From Luidia sarsii (lineage: Eukaryota; Echinodermata; Asteroidea; Paxillosida; Luidiidae): DNA of 64,000 bases. Shown here piece after piece: positions 34,702 through 46,968 of the stretch. The stretch lies in assembly GCA_949987565.1 (NCBI GenBank), contig OX465102.1, positions 15,376,925 through 15,440,924 of the forward strand, given 5' to 3'. The position numbers and the translations under genes are program-made. Position 1 is the first letter of the stretch. Each line of letters begins with the position of its first letter. The notes below the pieces were generated by a model. It did no database searches. It saw nothing but the letters and a program-made list of their open reading frames with translations, and was not told the origin of the DNA.

Positions 34702-36916
34702 CAGTTGGGCAATTCCACTGTGACTGACATTACATTCTTTAATAATTTTGAATATCAAATCAAGTCTGGTGTCTTAACAATTACAGCTACTCAAACAATT
34801 TTTTGCCTGGAGGTTACCAGGTCCTAAATACAAAATGCACTCCTCAAATTTTGAAATTTCATGTTCAGCTTTTCCAACTAGGTTGGTTGTTTATTGCCGT
34901 GACTGACGTTACAATTTGCGACGCAACCTAAATATTGCTATAATGTTTTACAAATTTCTCTTCAAGTTAAAGGTGCTACAGATGTGAAGCTATATGAACA
35001 TTTTAGCCCATACAGTAACAAATGCATGAAGTCAGATGAAAAACCTTTGAAGACTTTTTTTAACAAAATATGCAAATTAACCTCTGTGACTGACATTACC
35101 GTGACTGACATTACGCATTAGATTCATAACACCTGCTCAAAATAGGAACAATTAATCACTGAAATTGTAAACTTTCTGTCAAAAAGAGAAATATCAATTA
35201 AATTGTTGTTATATTTAAAGAAATAATCATAACTCTAAGATATTTAAATGTTAGAACATATTAATTAAATGTCATGTAATGAACAACTTACTTTTACACA
35301 AGGTGCATGTATAACAACGCTAAACATACAATGTATACAGTCACTTTACAAGTTGCCTTTATGTCATTTGATAGTCGGTTATGTGAACAAAATGGAGAAA
35401 TGGTGCTCCCCGTTTTATGAAATCTGTTTCAGATGTTGCTTTTCACATAATAATTGACTCACTAAAAAAGACATGGACGGTACATTTGGAAAGCCTTACT
35501 ATTTCAAAATTGTCAAGCACTGTACACTGTATTGTAACTTGTCTTGGAAAGACCACTAAAAATACAAGCTTTCCCATCCGCATGTACATGTACAGTGAGG
35601 TTTGGCTCCATCAATTTACAGTGCACTATGTGGTATTTACAGCTACTGAGAAAATCTCGTTTGTTTCACAGAATACTTTTATTACTTTATAGATCTTTAA
35701 ACAGTGTACTTTAATAGTGACAACGGTCTTTTAACTATTTCTACTACTAACAGCAAAATAGGCACTAACACTGTCAGAAACAGTGTAGCAGTCGGGTTCC
35801 AAGAAACATTAAAATCCACTCTTCCCCACACCACTTAGTGCATCATATAAATTTACAACTTTGAAGGAGATGGATTATATATAGATGATTGTGATGCTCT
35901 CTGCTTCTTCAGATGGCGACACCTTGACACCTTCTGCAATTCTTTCCTTGTATGCATCATACAATCCCCTTTATTTTAGTTTTCTCCTCCGTTCAGCCTG
36001 TCTCTCTGCTGTTGTCTTTGACATCCTTCTCATTCAATTGTAAAGCTTTGGTCCATTGAGTTTCTTGTAATTGCACAGGTACACTGTATATGACTCCTAT
36101 TACAAAAGAACAAAGTTGTCTAAAATTACTTTCAATTCAATCAAAATCAGTCAAAAAGGGTGCCCTAAATTGTGTACAAAAGTCCCATAAATCATTCACC
36201 TAAAGATAGCTTCTGGATGGATCCATGAGCATTGTTTTAGGATGAAGTTACATTTTATGTATGTCTAGACAGGCTGTCAGTCCATCCACTGTTCAAAATT
36301 TCTATCATTGACCATGGTGACCGGTGCATACGACGTGACTGACATTACAGTATCGTGACTGACATTACATGTGACTGACATTACACTTTTGTTTAATTGA
36401 CCAAATCTATAAAATAACAATGATTTCCCACTTGATACCATTATAGCACTACCCAGTCCCCATACCAAGAAAATAATGAAAGACAGATTTCAATTGTTAT
36501 CCTGTATGCTTTAATGGAAAAAATCATCGTTTTTTGTGACTGACATTACGTTAAGCCTAAGCGTTGTTTTGATGCCACCACCTGGGGATCTAACATTTAA
36601 TATAATCTGAATAAAACTAATTTTCCCCAAAATAGATACTAGGAGTTGTTATTTTAGCACAAGAATGTATTACATAACAATTGATTACTGAAAATACCAA
36701 AATAATTCAAATTTGTGTTCTTACCTGTGATTGGCAGCATAAATGTAGCCACATTTTCAAAAGGCTATAACGTTTGAAATAGTTGGCCAAAAACAATTGT
36801 TTTATTATTTCTAGAAACTACAACATCCAGGCTATCAATTTTGCAAAAGACATTTAACAAAAAGTAATTTTGAAATTTTGACCCTTGTGTCGCACTTGCG
36901 TGGAATTGCCCAGTTG
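34702..36916. mobile_element. TA-flanked 2.2-kb element with eight direct GTGACTGACATTAC motifs
   Basis: The left end CAGTTGGGCAATTCCAC (34702-34718) and inverted right end CAACTGGGCAATTCCAC (36916-36900) match at 15 of 17 positions, and both are flanked by TA (34700-34701 and 36917-36918). A CAGT start with TA duplication is typical of Tc1/mariner-type elements. Inside are eight copies of GTGACTGACATTAC (one with CGTTAC), starting at 34720, 34899, 35086, 35101, 36335, 36355, 36371 and 36536. Four lie near each end and all are on the plus strand. No transposase frame was recognised: frames of 62 and 91 codons at 35269-35692 show no DDE-type features. It is likely non-autonomous. Confidence 0.7.
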
Positions 36917-37673
36917 TACTATATTGTACATGTACAGCATGTAATGTACATGTACATGTACAATGTACATGTACTATTCGTTAAAAAAAACATGTACATG
37001 TACATGTACATGTACAGTACTGTGTACAGTATGCACAACGTACGGCACATGTACATGTACATGTACATGTACATGTACATGTACATGTTCATGTACATTA
37101 CTATTATTATTTTTTAAAATTATTATACATACACAATTTGTCATTCATGGCGTTATAATGTAGGAAAGGAAAAACTAAGAAACATGTACATGTAGACATG
37201 TAGACATATACATGTACATGTACATGTACATGTACATGTACCGGTACAGTATACCCGATATTGTACGGGTACACATACAGCGCACACATACACCAATGTA
37301 CATGTATATGTTGGCAGACATGTGCATACAGTACATTGTACACATGTACATGGTGTACTGTTCCTGTACAATGTTCATGTACATGTACATGAACATACAT
37401 GTACATGTACACTGTACATTACGTACAATGTACATGTGTATCGGTAAATACAATACATGTGCATGTAATACACTGTATTGTACATGTACCGGTACAACAC
37501 AGGGTACGGTATGTATATGTACTGTACAGTGTACATGTACCGGTTTCTGAAAATGCAATGTGCAGTATCATACTACTGTACCAGTACTGTACATGTACTA
37601 TAGCACACTACATGTACTGTACATGTGTATGTACTGCACATGTAAGAGAGCTGTACAGCGTGTAATAATTATT
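36917..37673. repeat. TACATG palindromic repeat cluster
   Basis: Long runs at 36990-37018, 37047-37089 and 37207-37245 plus dense degenerate words to 37650. This is among the densest blocks of the repeat in the window. Confidence 0.85.
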
Positions 37674-37735
37674 CTGCATTTGAGAAAGGTCCTGCTATGA
37701 TCAAAATGTCAGGTCCATATTTGAAATGAACATCA
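37674..37735 (+). mobile_element. Family A element fragment, plus strand
   Basis: TTTGAGAAAGGTCCTGCTATGATCAAAATGTCAGGTCC. The ordering of the two boxes is kept, but the second box has decayed from GAAACGTC to AAAATGTC. Confidence 0.5.
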
Positions 37736-38404
37736 CGCACTGTGTACAGTACGCTGTACCTGTATACGTAGATGCAGACACATCATATGTATTTTAAGGC
37801 ATTTGATTTTGTCGTTGCCATCACTGTCATGCAGTGTACAGTGTACAGTGTACATGTCTCAAAGCCTGACCTTCAGCAGAGCTGTTCAAAGCCAAATTGA
37901 TAAATTCATTTTTTGGTTGTTGTTGCAAGCATCCTTGGCTCCACCAAGGCGGATCTAATTTACTTACCGTCCGGAATCATTCCGGATCGCATCGGCTGGA
38001 ATCTGAGGCGGCAGAAATGAAATTGGCCCGGGTAATAATTTTCTTTCCTTTCCAACACCCCCCCCCCCCCGCCCAAGAGTTCAAGAGTGCAGTAAGAATG
38101 CTGCCTTTGCAATTCGTAACGGAAATTCTCGTTACTTGTTTCAATCTGACATTTTTGTACAAGTGTTAGGCTGTACGTACATGTATGGGGCTTGAATTGA
38201 ATTTTTTTTTTTTAATTATCCATGTTACATGCACTGTACCAGTTCCACTCTTTTCCCAATTCTAAATCTTTGTACACAAAGCTGCATGTACTGTGTACAA
38301 GTTTATATAGGCCTACTGTACTTATGAAATTGAGGTTTTCAGGATCTGCGAGTCAGACTCTCTCTAACTCTTTTGTCATTTTTTTTTAACCCATGGCAAA
38401 CCTG
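37736..38404 (+). other. Intron 1, nothing recognised
   Basis: Intronic sequence with a short C run at 38058-38071. No gene was found. Confidence 0.3.
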
Positions 38405-39655
38405 TTTATCTCTTTCACTCTCTCTCCCTCTTCTCCTTCTCCCTCCCTCCGTTTCCCCTGCTCGCTCTCTCTGCCTATCTCCCTCCCTCTCTCTCCCTCC
38501 CTCCCTCTCTCTCTTTCTCTCTTTCTTTCTTCCTACCTCTCTCTCCCTCCCTGCCTCTCTTTCTCCCTACATGTACCTCTCTCTCCCTCCCTGCCTCTCT
38601 TTCTCCCTTCATGTACCTCTCTCTCCCTCCATGCCTCTCTTTCTCCCTACATGTACCTCTCTCTCCCTCCCTGCCTCTCTTTCTCCATACATGTACCTCT
38701 CTCTCCCTCCCTGCCTCTCTTTCTCCCTACATTGTGTGTTGTGTGTGTACATGTACCTCTCTCTCCCTCCCTGCCTCTCTTTCTCCCTACATGTACTCTC
38801 TCTCCCTCCCTGCCTCTCTTTCTCCGTACATGTACATGTACTCTCTCTCCCTTCCTGCCTCTCTTTCTCCCTACATGTACCGTACCTCTCTCTCCCTCCC
38901 TGCCTCTCTGTTTCTCCCTATGTACCTCTCTCTCCCTCCCTGCCTCTCTTTCTCCCTATATGTACCTCTCTCTCCCTCCCTGTCTCTCTTTCTCCATACA
39001 TGTACCCCTCTCTCCCTCCCTGCCTCTCTTTCTCCCTATATGTACCTCTCTCTCCCTCCCTGCCTCTCTTTCTCCCTATATGTACCTCTCTCTCCCTCCC
39101 TGCCTCTCTTTCTCCCTATATGTACCTCTCTCTCCCTCCCTGCCTCTCTTTCTCCCTATATGTACCTCTCTCTCCCTCCCTGCCTCTCTTTCTCCCTATA
39201 TGTACCTCTCTCTCCCTCCCTGCCTCCCTTTCTCCCTGTATGTACCTCTCTCTCCCTCCCTGCCTCTCTCTTTCTCCCTATGTACCTCTCTCTCCCTCCC
39301 TGCCTGTCTGTTTCTCCCTACCCCTCTCCCTCCCTGCCTCTCTATTTCTTCCTAATTCTCCCTCCATCCCTTCCTCTTTCTTTCTCCCTACCTCTCTCCC
39401 TCCCTGCATCCCTCTCCCTCCCTGCTGTCTTTCTCCCTATCTCTCTCTCCCTCCCTGCCTCTCTCCCTCCCTGCCTCTCTATTTCTTCCTACCTCTCCCT
39501 CCATCCCTGCCTCTCTATTTCTCCCTGCCTCTCTCCCTACATGCATCCCTCTCCCTCCCTGCTTCTGTCTTTCTCCCTACCTCTCTCCCTCCCTGTCTCT
39601 CTTTTCTCTGTACCTCTCTCTCTCTCTCTCTTGATCACTTTCATTGATATGTCTC
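38405..39655. repeat. C/T-rich minisatellite with 40-bp unit
   Basis: From about 38560 to 39300 a 40-bp unit repeats (CTCTCTCCCTCCCTGCCTCT then CTTTCTCCCTATATGTAC and one CT step). The TACATGTAC or TATGTAC word marks each unit. The ends are less regular. All three plus-strand frames are open, producing Leu/Ser/Pro-rich artefact frames of up to 424 codons. Confidence 0.95.
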
Positions 39656-41639
39656 TGCCACTGTCTCTGTCTGTCTGTCTGTCCATCATTCTGTCTTCTC
39701 CTATCTAATTCTCTATGTCTCCCACTCTCTTAAATTACTCTCTCACACTCTCTCCCTCCCCTTCTCTTTCTCTCTCCCTCCTCCTCTCCCTCCCTCTCTC
39801 CCGTTCTTTCCATCTCTACTTCCCTCTCCCTCTGTCTCTCTTGATTTACACAGATCTGTTTCTCTTCTCCCAAATTCATCTTAAATGGTAGACTTTTTGG
39901 CCAGTTTTTGCCCAGGGGAAATTTGGGCTGAGGAGGTCTGGAAGAAAAAGTAGCCCCTGAAGATTCTGTAGAGGAGCTAAGTCCAGGATATACATGTATT
40001 TCAAGTTATACAAACAAGACTTTCCCCATAGAGATACATGTATACATCCACACATGTACATGATACATGTACATTGTACATTGTACATATGTACACATGT
40101 GCAAGTAGTACAGACTACAGTGTACTTTCACTGTGCCCACAGTTGTAGTTGTGCTGTCCAGTTTGTGTTCAATGTCCATGAACAATATTGTACCAAGGAG
40201 GTATGATTGTACACATGCCAGTACATGTACTGTACATGCGTAGGCTTTAGACTACTGGTATATATGCCTTGAGGCATATGAATTTTCTCTATCACTGTGA
40301 ACGCAGATGGCATCAGCTACAGAAACCCAGACTCGGACAAGTACATCATGTACAATATTATGTACATGTTTTGGGTTTTTTCCAGAAGCCACTAAAGCCC
40401 CTACACAACATTGGTTGAGGTCAAAGAATAGCATCCATACATGTACATGTGTACGTTGTCTGATCAAGGAGGTATCTGATCCAACATATGCATGAAATAG
40501 CACATCTGTACATTATACATACATGTATTATATACATGTACATGTACACGTACTGTACACGTACATGTACACGTGCTGTACGTGTACATGTACATACTGT
40601 ACAGTGTACATGTATGTACATGTATATGTTCAGGTTCAGGTTTATTTCCATACTATTAGGATTTTTTTTACACATGTACATGTACAGTGTGTGTACATAC
40701 GTACATGTTATAGTGGCAAGTGGCAGATGTGGCAAATCTTTTTCTATGTACATGTACATGCATAGTACATGTACCGGTACATGTACATAATACAGTATGT
40801 ACATGTATATGTACATAAAATACGTGTGTACTTGTGGTCTCTCCTCTGGCTATTTTTTTTCCTTTGTGGTTTGTATGCATGCCCACACCGAGATGAAATC
40901 ACGAGATTTGCAGTAAATCTGTACGTGTTTGAGGAGCAAAGTGGCTCCTTTGACTGGCCAACTACCAAGCGTCACTACCCCCTCCCCCCGGGGGTGGGGG
41001 GGGGGTGGAGGGGGGTCAATGTGGGACTGACTTAAGACTGACTTGATGTAACGTTATACATGTAACTGGCCTATCAATCTTGGGACATACTGTGAGATGA
41101 ATGGCTGGTACCGGTATACATGTACCGTCTGCATGTGAGAAGTGGCCACAGATGTACGCAAGTGATGGAGTGTACTCATTATGAGTTACGTATACATGTA
41201 TGATTGATTCTATCATTTTGCCAACGGCCCCCCCGGGTCACTTTTGCAACTTAGACAACTGCTGTGGGCCCACAGGCACACCATGTGGCATGAGAAATGA
41301 TCACTTAACCCTGAACATGTAACCTGAGACTTCAAGATGTTGCACTGCGTTTGATGGTCAACTCCAGAGCAGAGGACCATGCCTACCGCCTCACATCACT
41401 CTGTGCCAAGAGTGGCTAGGGAGTGTACAGTACACTGTAATTACATGACCAGGATGGACTGCTGGGCTGCCCACATTGATGCTGTCTGGCTTTGTGGTCT
41501 GATAGTAAAGTGGAGAGTTGGCCATCCCTTGCCTCCCTTTCCTTGCTGTGGGCAGATCTGATGCCTTGAAGCATTGTTTGTGCAGCTTGAGTTGCTGTCC
41601 TTAATTCATCCGATACTGCTGCCAGTGCCACCATTACCT
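39656..41639 (+). other. Intron 1, C/T-rich then TACATG-rich
   Basis: Continued C/T-rich sequence to about 39850, TACATG clusters at 40035-40095 and 40515-40815, and a G-run at 40988-41015. No gene was found. Confidence 0.35.
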
Positions 41640-42315
41640 TGTCTCCCTACCTCCCACCCTCTCTCTCCCTCCCTCCCTCCCACCTTTCCTCCGCCACTTC
41701 ATTCCTCCGTCCCTCCCTCTTTCCTTCCCTCCCTCCATCCACCCCATTCACCTCTCCATCTTTCCTTCCTGCCTGCATACATGCCTCTTCCCTCTTCTAC
41801 CCATCCTTCCTTTCTACATGTATGTCCTGTAAGTCCCCTGCCTCCCCTCCATCCTTCCCTCCTCTCATCTTCCCTCCCTCTCTTCCCTCATCTTCCTTCG
41901 CTCCCTCCCCCTCCCTCACTATCCTCCCTACCCTCTCCATACTCTCTATCCTCTCTACCCTCTCTACACTCCCTACCCTCCCTCCCTACCCTCCCCTCCC
42001 TACCCTCCCTACCCCCCTACCCTCCCTCCCTCCCTACCCTCCCTCCCTACCCTCCCTCCCTACCCTCCCCTTCCCTCCCCTTCCCTCCCTACCCTCTCTA
42101 CCCTCTCTACCCTCACTACACTCCCTACCCTCCCCTACCCTCCCCACCCTCTCCACCCTCTCTACCCTCTCTACCCTCTCTACCCTTCCCTACCCTTCCC
42201 ACCCTCTCTACTCTGTCTACCCTCTCTACCCTCTCTACCCTCTCTACCCTCCCTATCCTCCCTACCCTCCCTCCCTACCCTCCCTCCCTCCCTACCCTCT
42301 CTACCCTCTCTACCG
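41640..42315. repeat. C/T-rich array, 9-bp CTACCCTCT unit in its second half
   Basis: CCCTCCCTCC-type low complexity to about 41900, then irregular 9-bp units (CTACCCTCT and CTACCCTCC) to 42315. Open Leu/Pro/Ser frames here are artefacts. Confidence 0.9.
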
Positions 42316-42914
42316 ACCCCCTCATCACTGCCGGCTGCGGCACTTACTGTAGGTGTAAAAGAGCGAATCAATTTTGCTGACTGCCGCGACGCTGCCCCTC
42401 ATTCCTTGAGCGAGTGGCACTCTTGGTTTACTAGCGTGAGACTCGGAAGAGAAAAAACAAGATGAGAGAGATGCGTCCATCTCATCCTCTTCCTTCATCC
42501 CCCCGCTGCATCGCCGCCATCACACATGACACTTTTTTTGGGGTCGGAGACATCTTCGCCACCTAAGACACAACCCAACACTTCCAGCCTCATCGCCAGT
42601 CACCAGGCAGATTTGTCGCCTTGTTCGGTCTACTTATATCCTAAACAGCCAATAGATTTATATGCTGGCTCTTTCTGTAACTGCCTCCCTTCCTCCTTTG
42701 CAGAAAAAAAAACCCAAAGCAAAAACAGAGAAAAAGATAAATTATTACACACTGAATTCTTGGTTGAATCCATTTAAACAGACCTTGCCCCTCCTCCAAC
42801 TTATTTAGATTTTTGGGTTGTCAGATGGATGGACAAACCAAGTGAATTTCCAGGTTGATCCTGGTTGAGTGTTTGATTTCAGGACAGATCGTAATGCACT
42901 GCTGTTTAAAATTC
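42316..42914 (+). other. Intron 1, nothing recognised
   Basis: No coding or repeat feature was identified. Confidence 0.3.
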
Positions 42915-43046
42915 AAATAAGACTTCTCCTGATGACGGCCTGAGCATACTGGTTGAAACGTCGAGTTACCACTCAGGTTCTTTTCAGAACCACACCTCTT
43001 CTTTAAGAGACCAAATACATGGTGTCACCGCAAACCCTTCCTATAT
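42915..43046 (+). mobile_element. Family B element (partial), plus strand, with best hammerhead-like core
   Basis: CTGATGA at 42929-42935 is followed by CGGCCTG, a six-base loop AGCATA, CTGGTTG, then AAACGTC ending at 42962. The arms pair at six of seven positions, using two G-U pairs. Further right come CAGGTTCTTTTCAGAACC and the right terminal inverted repeat ATGGTGTCACCGCAAACCC. The left terminal repeat is absent, as if the element were 5' truncated. Confidence 0.6.
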
Positions 43047-43200
43047 TGGCACTGCCGTTTGTAAGAACGTGACTTATTCAGGAAAACTATACAGCCTACT
43101 GCAAGTATACATTGTACCGGTAGGGCGGTACATGTAAGTGTACTAGGATGGATTACATGTACTTCAGTGTACATGTACGCTGTAGTAAGTTGAGTTGCGA

Positions 43201-43262
43201 TAGATTCTGCCTTTGAGAAAGGTCTCGCTAGGATCGTAAAGTCAGGCCCACTAAATTTTGAG
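43201..43262 (+). mobile_element. Family A element fragment, plus strand
   Basis: CTTTGAGAAAGGTCTCGCTAGGATCGTAAAGTCAGGCCC. The helix GGTCT/GGATC is weakened and the GAAACGTC box has become GTAAAGTC. Confidence 0.5.
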
Positions 43263-43387
43263 AGTTGGGATAGATTGTTTAAATGCCTTGTGAAATCCTT
43301 TTGGAACTTAAGAAACATCTTTGGACTGAGGCCGTACTGTAAAATGTAATAAGTACATGAACAATGTATTGAGGCCCTTTTGGATCA

Positions 43388-43769
43388 AAGCCCCTTTTCC
43401 ACTGGACTAAAATTTAACCAAGATGATGGTTAATTTTCCACTTGTCAAATTTGACCGTCGTTCCCACTTGGACTTTTGAGTCGGTCAATTTAACCGAGAC
43501 GATGGTTAAAGTTACCGAGCTGGCAAAACTTATTTGTGTAGAGTGCACGTACCGGTGTGCCGAGTCACGTTTTACCGAGTGGTACATTTCCACTGGACTA
43601 ATCGGCTCAGTTAAACTTACCTGGTCCCTTTTACTGGGCAGAGGTTGGCCGGTAAAAGTAACCATTTGGCTCGGTACTAACCGAGAGGAAATTTAACTGT
43701 GCCATTTCCACTGGACATACTGTAGTCTTGGTTACTTTGACTAAAATAAGTCCATTGGAAATGCGGCTT
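43388..43769. mobile_element. MITE with AAGCC-CATTTCCA-type inverted ends
   Basis: Left AAGCCCCTTTTCCACTGGAC and inverted right AAGCCGCATTTCCAATGGAC match at 17 of 20 positions. The interior of about 340 bp holds several short palindromes built on GGTTAAA/TTTAACC. A solo end of the same family lies at 56834-56859. The target duplication is unclear. Confidence 0.6.
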
Positions 43770-44654
43770 AAGTTACGAAATGACTTTTAGCTTTGGACTA
43801 CATTTTTTAATTGAATTTCGTGTATCTCAAAAGTTTAGCGGGCCTGATATTCTGCTCATTTAGAAATGTTTTATTCTCTTTGATTATTTACAATGAAAAA
43901 CCCATCATTGTTCAGGTTACCGGAAAAGATGCATGTAAAAGACACATGATTGAAAAGAGATTGTTCATCACACTGGTGCCAATGCAAATATAGACGACTG
44001 CCCACAACCGCAAGGCAAATAAATTTAAGCACTTCATTCGGATGGCTGAACAGACAGACAGAGGGATGAGATGGATGGTACCGGTACAATCACATATAAG
44101 GTCACTTATCCTCACGGATTGCCACCAAAAAACAAAAAAACCAAAAAAAAACCCGCCAGTTTTGGGTGCAGAAATCCAAAGAATGAATTTGATGGGGATG
44201 GATTTGTGCGTAGCAGCTGTGTCTAGCTGTCGCCGGTGGTTGTTTTGAAGTTTGCCCACTCGGGGTTGGCACCTTGCCAGCCGTTTCTGAAGCAGAGTCG
44301 TTGACCTCCGTCCATAGTGCAGACATTGATTACAACTCCGACTTTAAGAATGATTCTGCCTCCAAAGTACATTATACATATTAAGTACATGCATATTAAG
44401 TGCTCTTCTACAAATCACATTCTTGATTACAAACTTGTTCTCTCCACTACAATGAGAAAGGAAAGGATGGGAAAGGATTCCGCTGTCTGAATGTACATGT
44501 ACAAGTCATGTACCGGTTCATGTTGTACGATGCATTATACATTCACCAATACACCTTGATTACATGTTAATGTTATGTTCTTGAACTGTACTGTACTTCA
44601 GGGTACATGTACATGTACATGTACAATGTACTGTTCGTGTACAAATATACGCTC
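43770..44654 (+). other. Intron 1, with family A remnant at 43829-43865
   Basis: TTTAGCGGGCCTGATATTCTG at 43836-43856 is a strongly decayed family A end. Otherwise nothing was recognised. Confidence 0.3.
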
Positions 44655-44720
44655 AGGGCAAAGCCCTAGCCCTGAGCATGCAGTACTAATCAAACGTTGA
44701 GTAGGGTCAAACCCTCTCTG
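44655..44720 (+). mobile_element. SINE-tail fragment
   Basis: GGGCAAAGCCCT...CCTGAGCATGCAG followed by GGGTCAAACCCTCTCTG matches, in order, the tail blocks of the SINE-like copy at 50364-50496. Confidence 0.45.
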
Positions 44721-45923
44721 AATTACTTTCTTCTCAACACAAAATCATGAATTACATACATGTATGTACATGTACATGTAGGGCCTACAGTATCTCTTAT
44801 AAATACATTTAAGTTTTCAGAAAATGCAAAAAGAAAATTTTAATTAATTTTTACATTTCTGTACTTTGACTTTCGACGCCGTTTACATGTACTCAAAAAT
44901 GACTTTTGGAGTAGATTCCTCATTATGCCATTTTAGGTCACATTTTAGGATGGAAATGTTACAGATGTGTACATTTAACATACCGGTACCTACACACACC
45001 TGCTTATTGCATCGAAGAAAGAAAAAAACCCAGACCAAAACATATCTGGAGCAACCTCCTGTCCTCTCAATTATTTACAGCTTCTGAGTAAAAAAAACCC
45101 ACATGGCCATCATGTCTGATTGAGAAATGTTGCTGGACACATTCCCAGAGCAAGTTAGTGGTTAAGGTTCATCGTGGTAGACTAATGGCCACCGCTTTTC
45201 CACCTTGACATTAATAGGAGGCAGGAAACTGGGAAAAGTGTTCCGGTGTGTGCGCTAATGTGGTAATGCCTAATGGAGTCATAGCAGACCAAGCGGTTCT
45301 ATCTGTGATGCACTCAGGTAGCGAACCAGGCAACCTGGTTATTGTACATGTAGTGTGGTATGTAGGCCTACAGTGAGTAATATGAAACTCTACCAAATTA
45401 GCCTCCATTTTATTGTCAAACCAATGAAACCATGTTCACTGTACATACATTGTGATACTGGTATGTGCAGCATACCTTGTACATGTAGGTATACACTGTA
45501 CATTGATACAAATGACACGTACCGGTATGCACATTGTTGTGCTGTGGGCTGAGGGGTGGATTTCAGAAAGCCTTATAACAATTAACATGTATTTTCCATC
45601 GTAACTCAACTTGTGATGGATTTATAACCCATTGTCAGTTGTGCTACATGTACACATGTACGTACATGTACATGTACATGTACGGTACATGTACCGTACA
45701 GTGTACATTGTGTACATGTACCGTACATGTATGTACTGTAAGCCATCTGGTTGATTGTCAATGCCAGCATGCACTGTTTGGGGATGCAGGCTTCTGTAGC
45801 AGGCTTCTGCTGACTCCCAGACTGCGGAGCACATCATACGAGGCTGCCCCGGCCATTCGTTTCATTTCCAAGACAAACTCCTCACACCATGCAATGTACA
45901 TGTATGTGTACAAGTGTGTACAG
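44721..45923 (+). other. Intron 1, nothing recognised
   Basis: TACATG clusters at 44760-44780 and 45645-45740. No gene was found. Confidence 0.3.
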
Positions 45924-46968
45924 TACATGTATCGTGGGAACCCCCGTTTTCGACGCTACACGATTTCGACGCTTAGCCTTCTAACTCACATCGCACTATG
46001 AAAACAACTCCGTATAACGATCTCAGACTTCATATCTTACAGTTGGTTTCTTGCTCTTGTCCGTCACTGAAAATGTGGAAATTTAAGGCTTTTCCAGTAG
46101 GCCAAACTCGTGTTATTCAAAAAGTTGCTCTTTAGGGGTCTATTTTCCTAGGTACAAAATTGGCAGTTGCTTCGAAGCTCCAGTTTTCTTTATTGTTGGT
46201 CCTAACAAAAATCTGAGTTTACCATAACAAACCCCAACATCCGTAGAAAAAAATATATCACGCAACTTGAGGCAGTCCGTTCTGGGTAAAAACTATGGAG
46301 GCTACTATAGGGCGTCTCGCTTATATAATTTTTTAAATATTTTTTTTATTATTCTTAAAAGACAAAAAGTAACATGGCCCAATAGGCTTTTTTAAAAAAT
46401 GAAAAAAATAAAAGAGCAGCTAGAGAAAGTACCAAGAAGGAGGAAATGTGTCTCTTGAGTGAAATTTGGAAAGGTTATAACTGAAGAAGCAGTGAGAAAG
46501 AGGATTGTGGAGTTTTTTTTAAACGTCACAAAAGAAGACATCAACAAGACCAATACGTTTTAAGCATAAATTATGAATGATTTGAGGAAAGTGTTAGAAG
46601 CAGTGTGGAAAAACAAAAACAAAGATGAACACAAAAAAACATACAGGGAAGAATTTAATAGTGCCACACAGCATTTTCAGTTAATTTAAGAATTTATTTT
46701 GCGTTTGGCTACACTGGGACACCTTACTAAACACCACTGACGAAAATAGGTGACGATGCTTACTGCGCGCTGCGCCGCGGACGTCAACAAAACCGGGTAA
46801 TCTTACGGAAGTGACAGGCTTGATCAACCTTCTCTATGATTATTCTAATAGTCTGTGATGTGGACAAAGTGACTGAGACCTCTTTTAGTGTGATACTTTC
46901 GTCCACATTGTTCAGTTTGAAGAAAAGTCCTTATATCGTCGAAAACCGGTTATTGGAGGATACATGTA
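45924..46968. mobile_element. Candidate 1.0-kb DNA transposon, non-autonomous
   Basis: The inner part of the left end, CCCCCGTTTTCGACGCTA, corresponds to the inverted right end ACCGGTTTTCGACGATA. Both ends are preceded outward by TACATGTATC. TACATGTA on each side could be an 8-bp target duplication, but that word is very common here. Alternatively the ends extend to CAGT next to TA, as in pogo/Tigger-type elements. The interior is AT-rich. A short frame at about 46470-46560 (VITEEAVRKRIVEFF) may be a relic of coding sequence, without a family assignment. Confidence 0.5.

Noticed and set aside
38373..39708. Ser/Leu/Pro frames of 320-424 codons
   Set aside because: Translation of the 40-bp C/T minisatellite.
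46470..46640. Possible transposase relic inside the 45924-46968 element
   Set aside because: Only about 20 consecutive plausible residues before stops. No catalytic motif can be identified.
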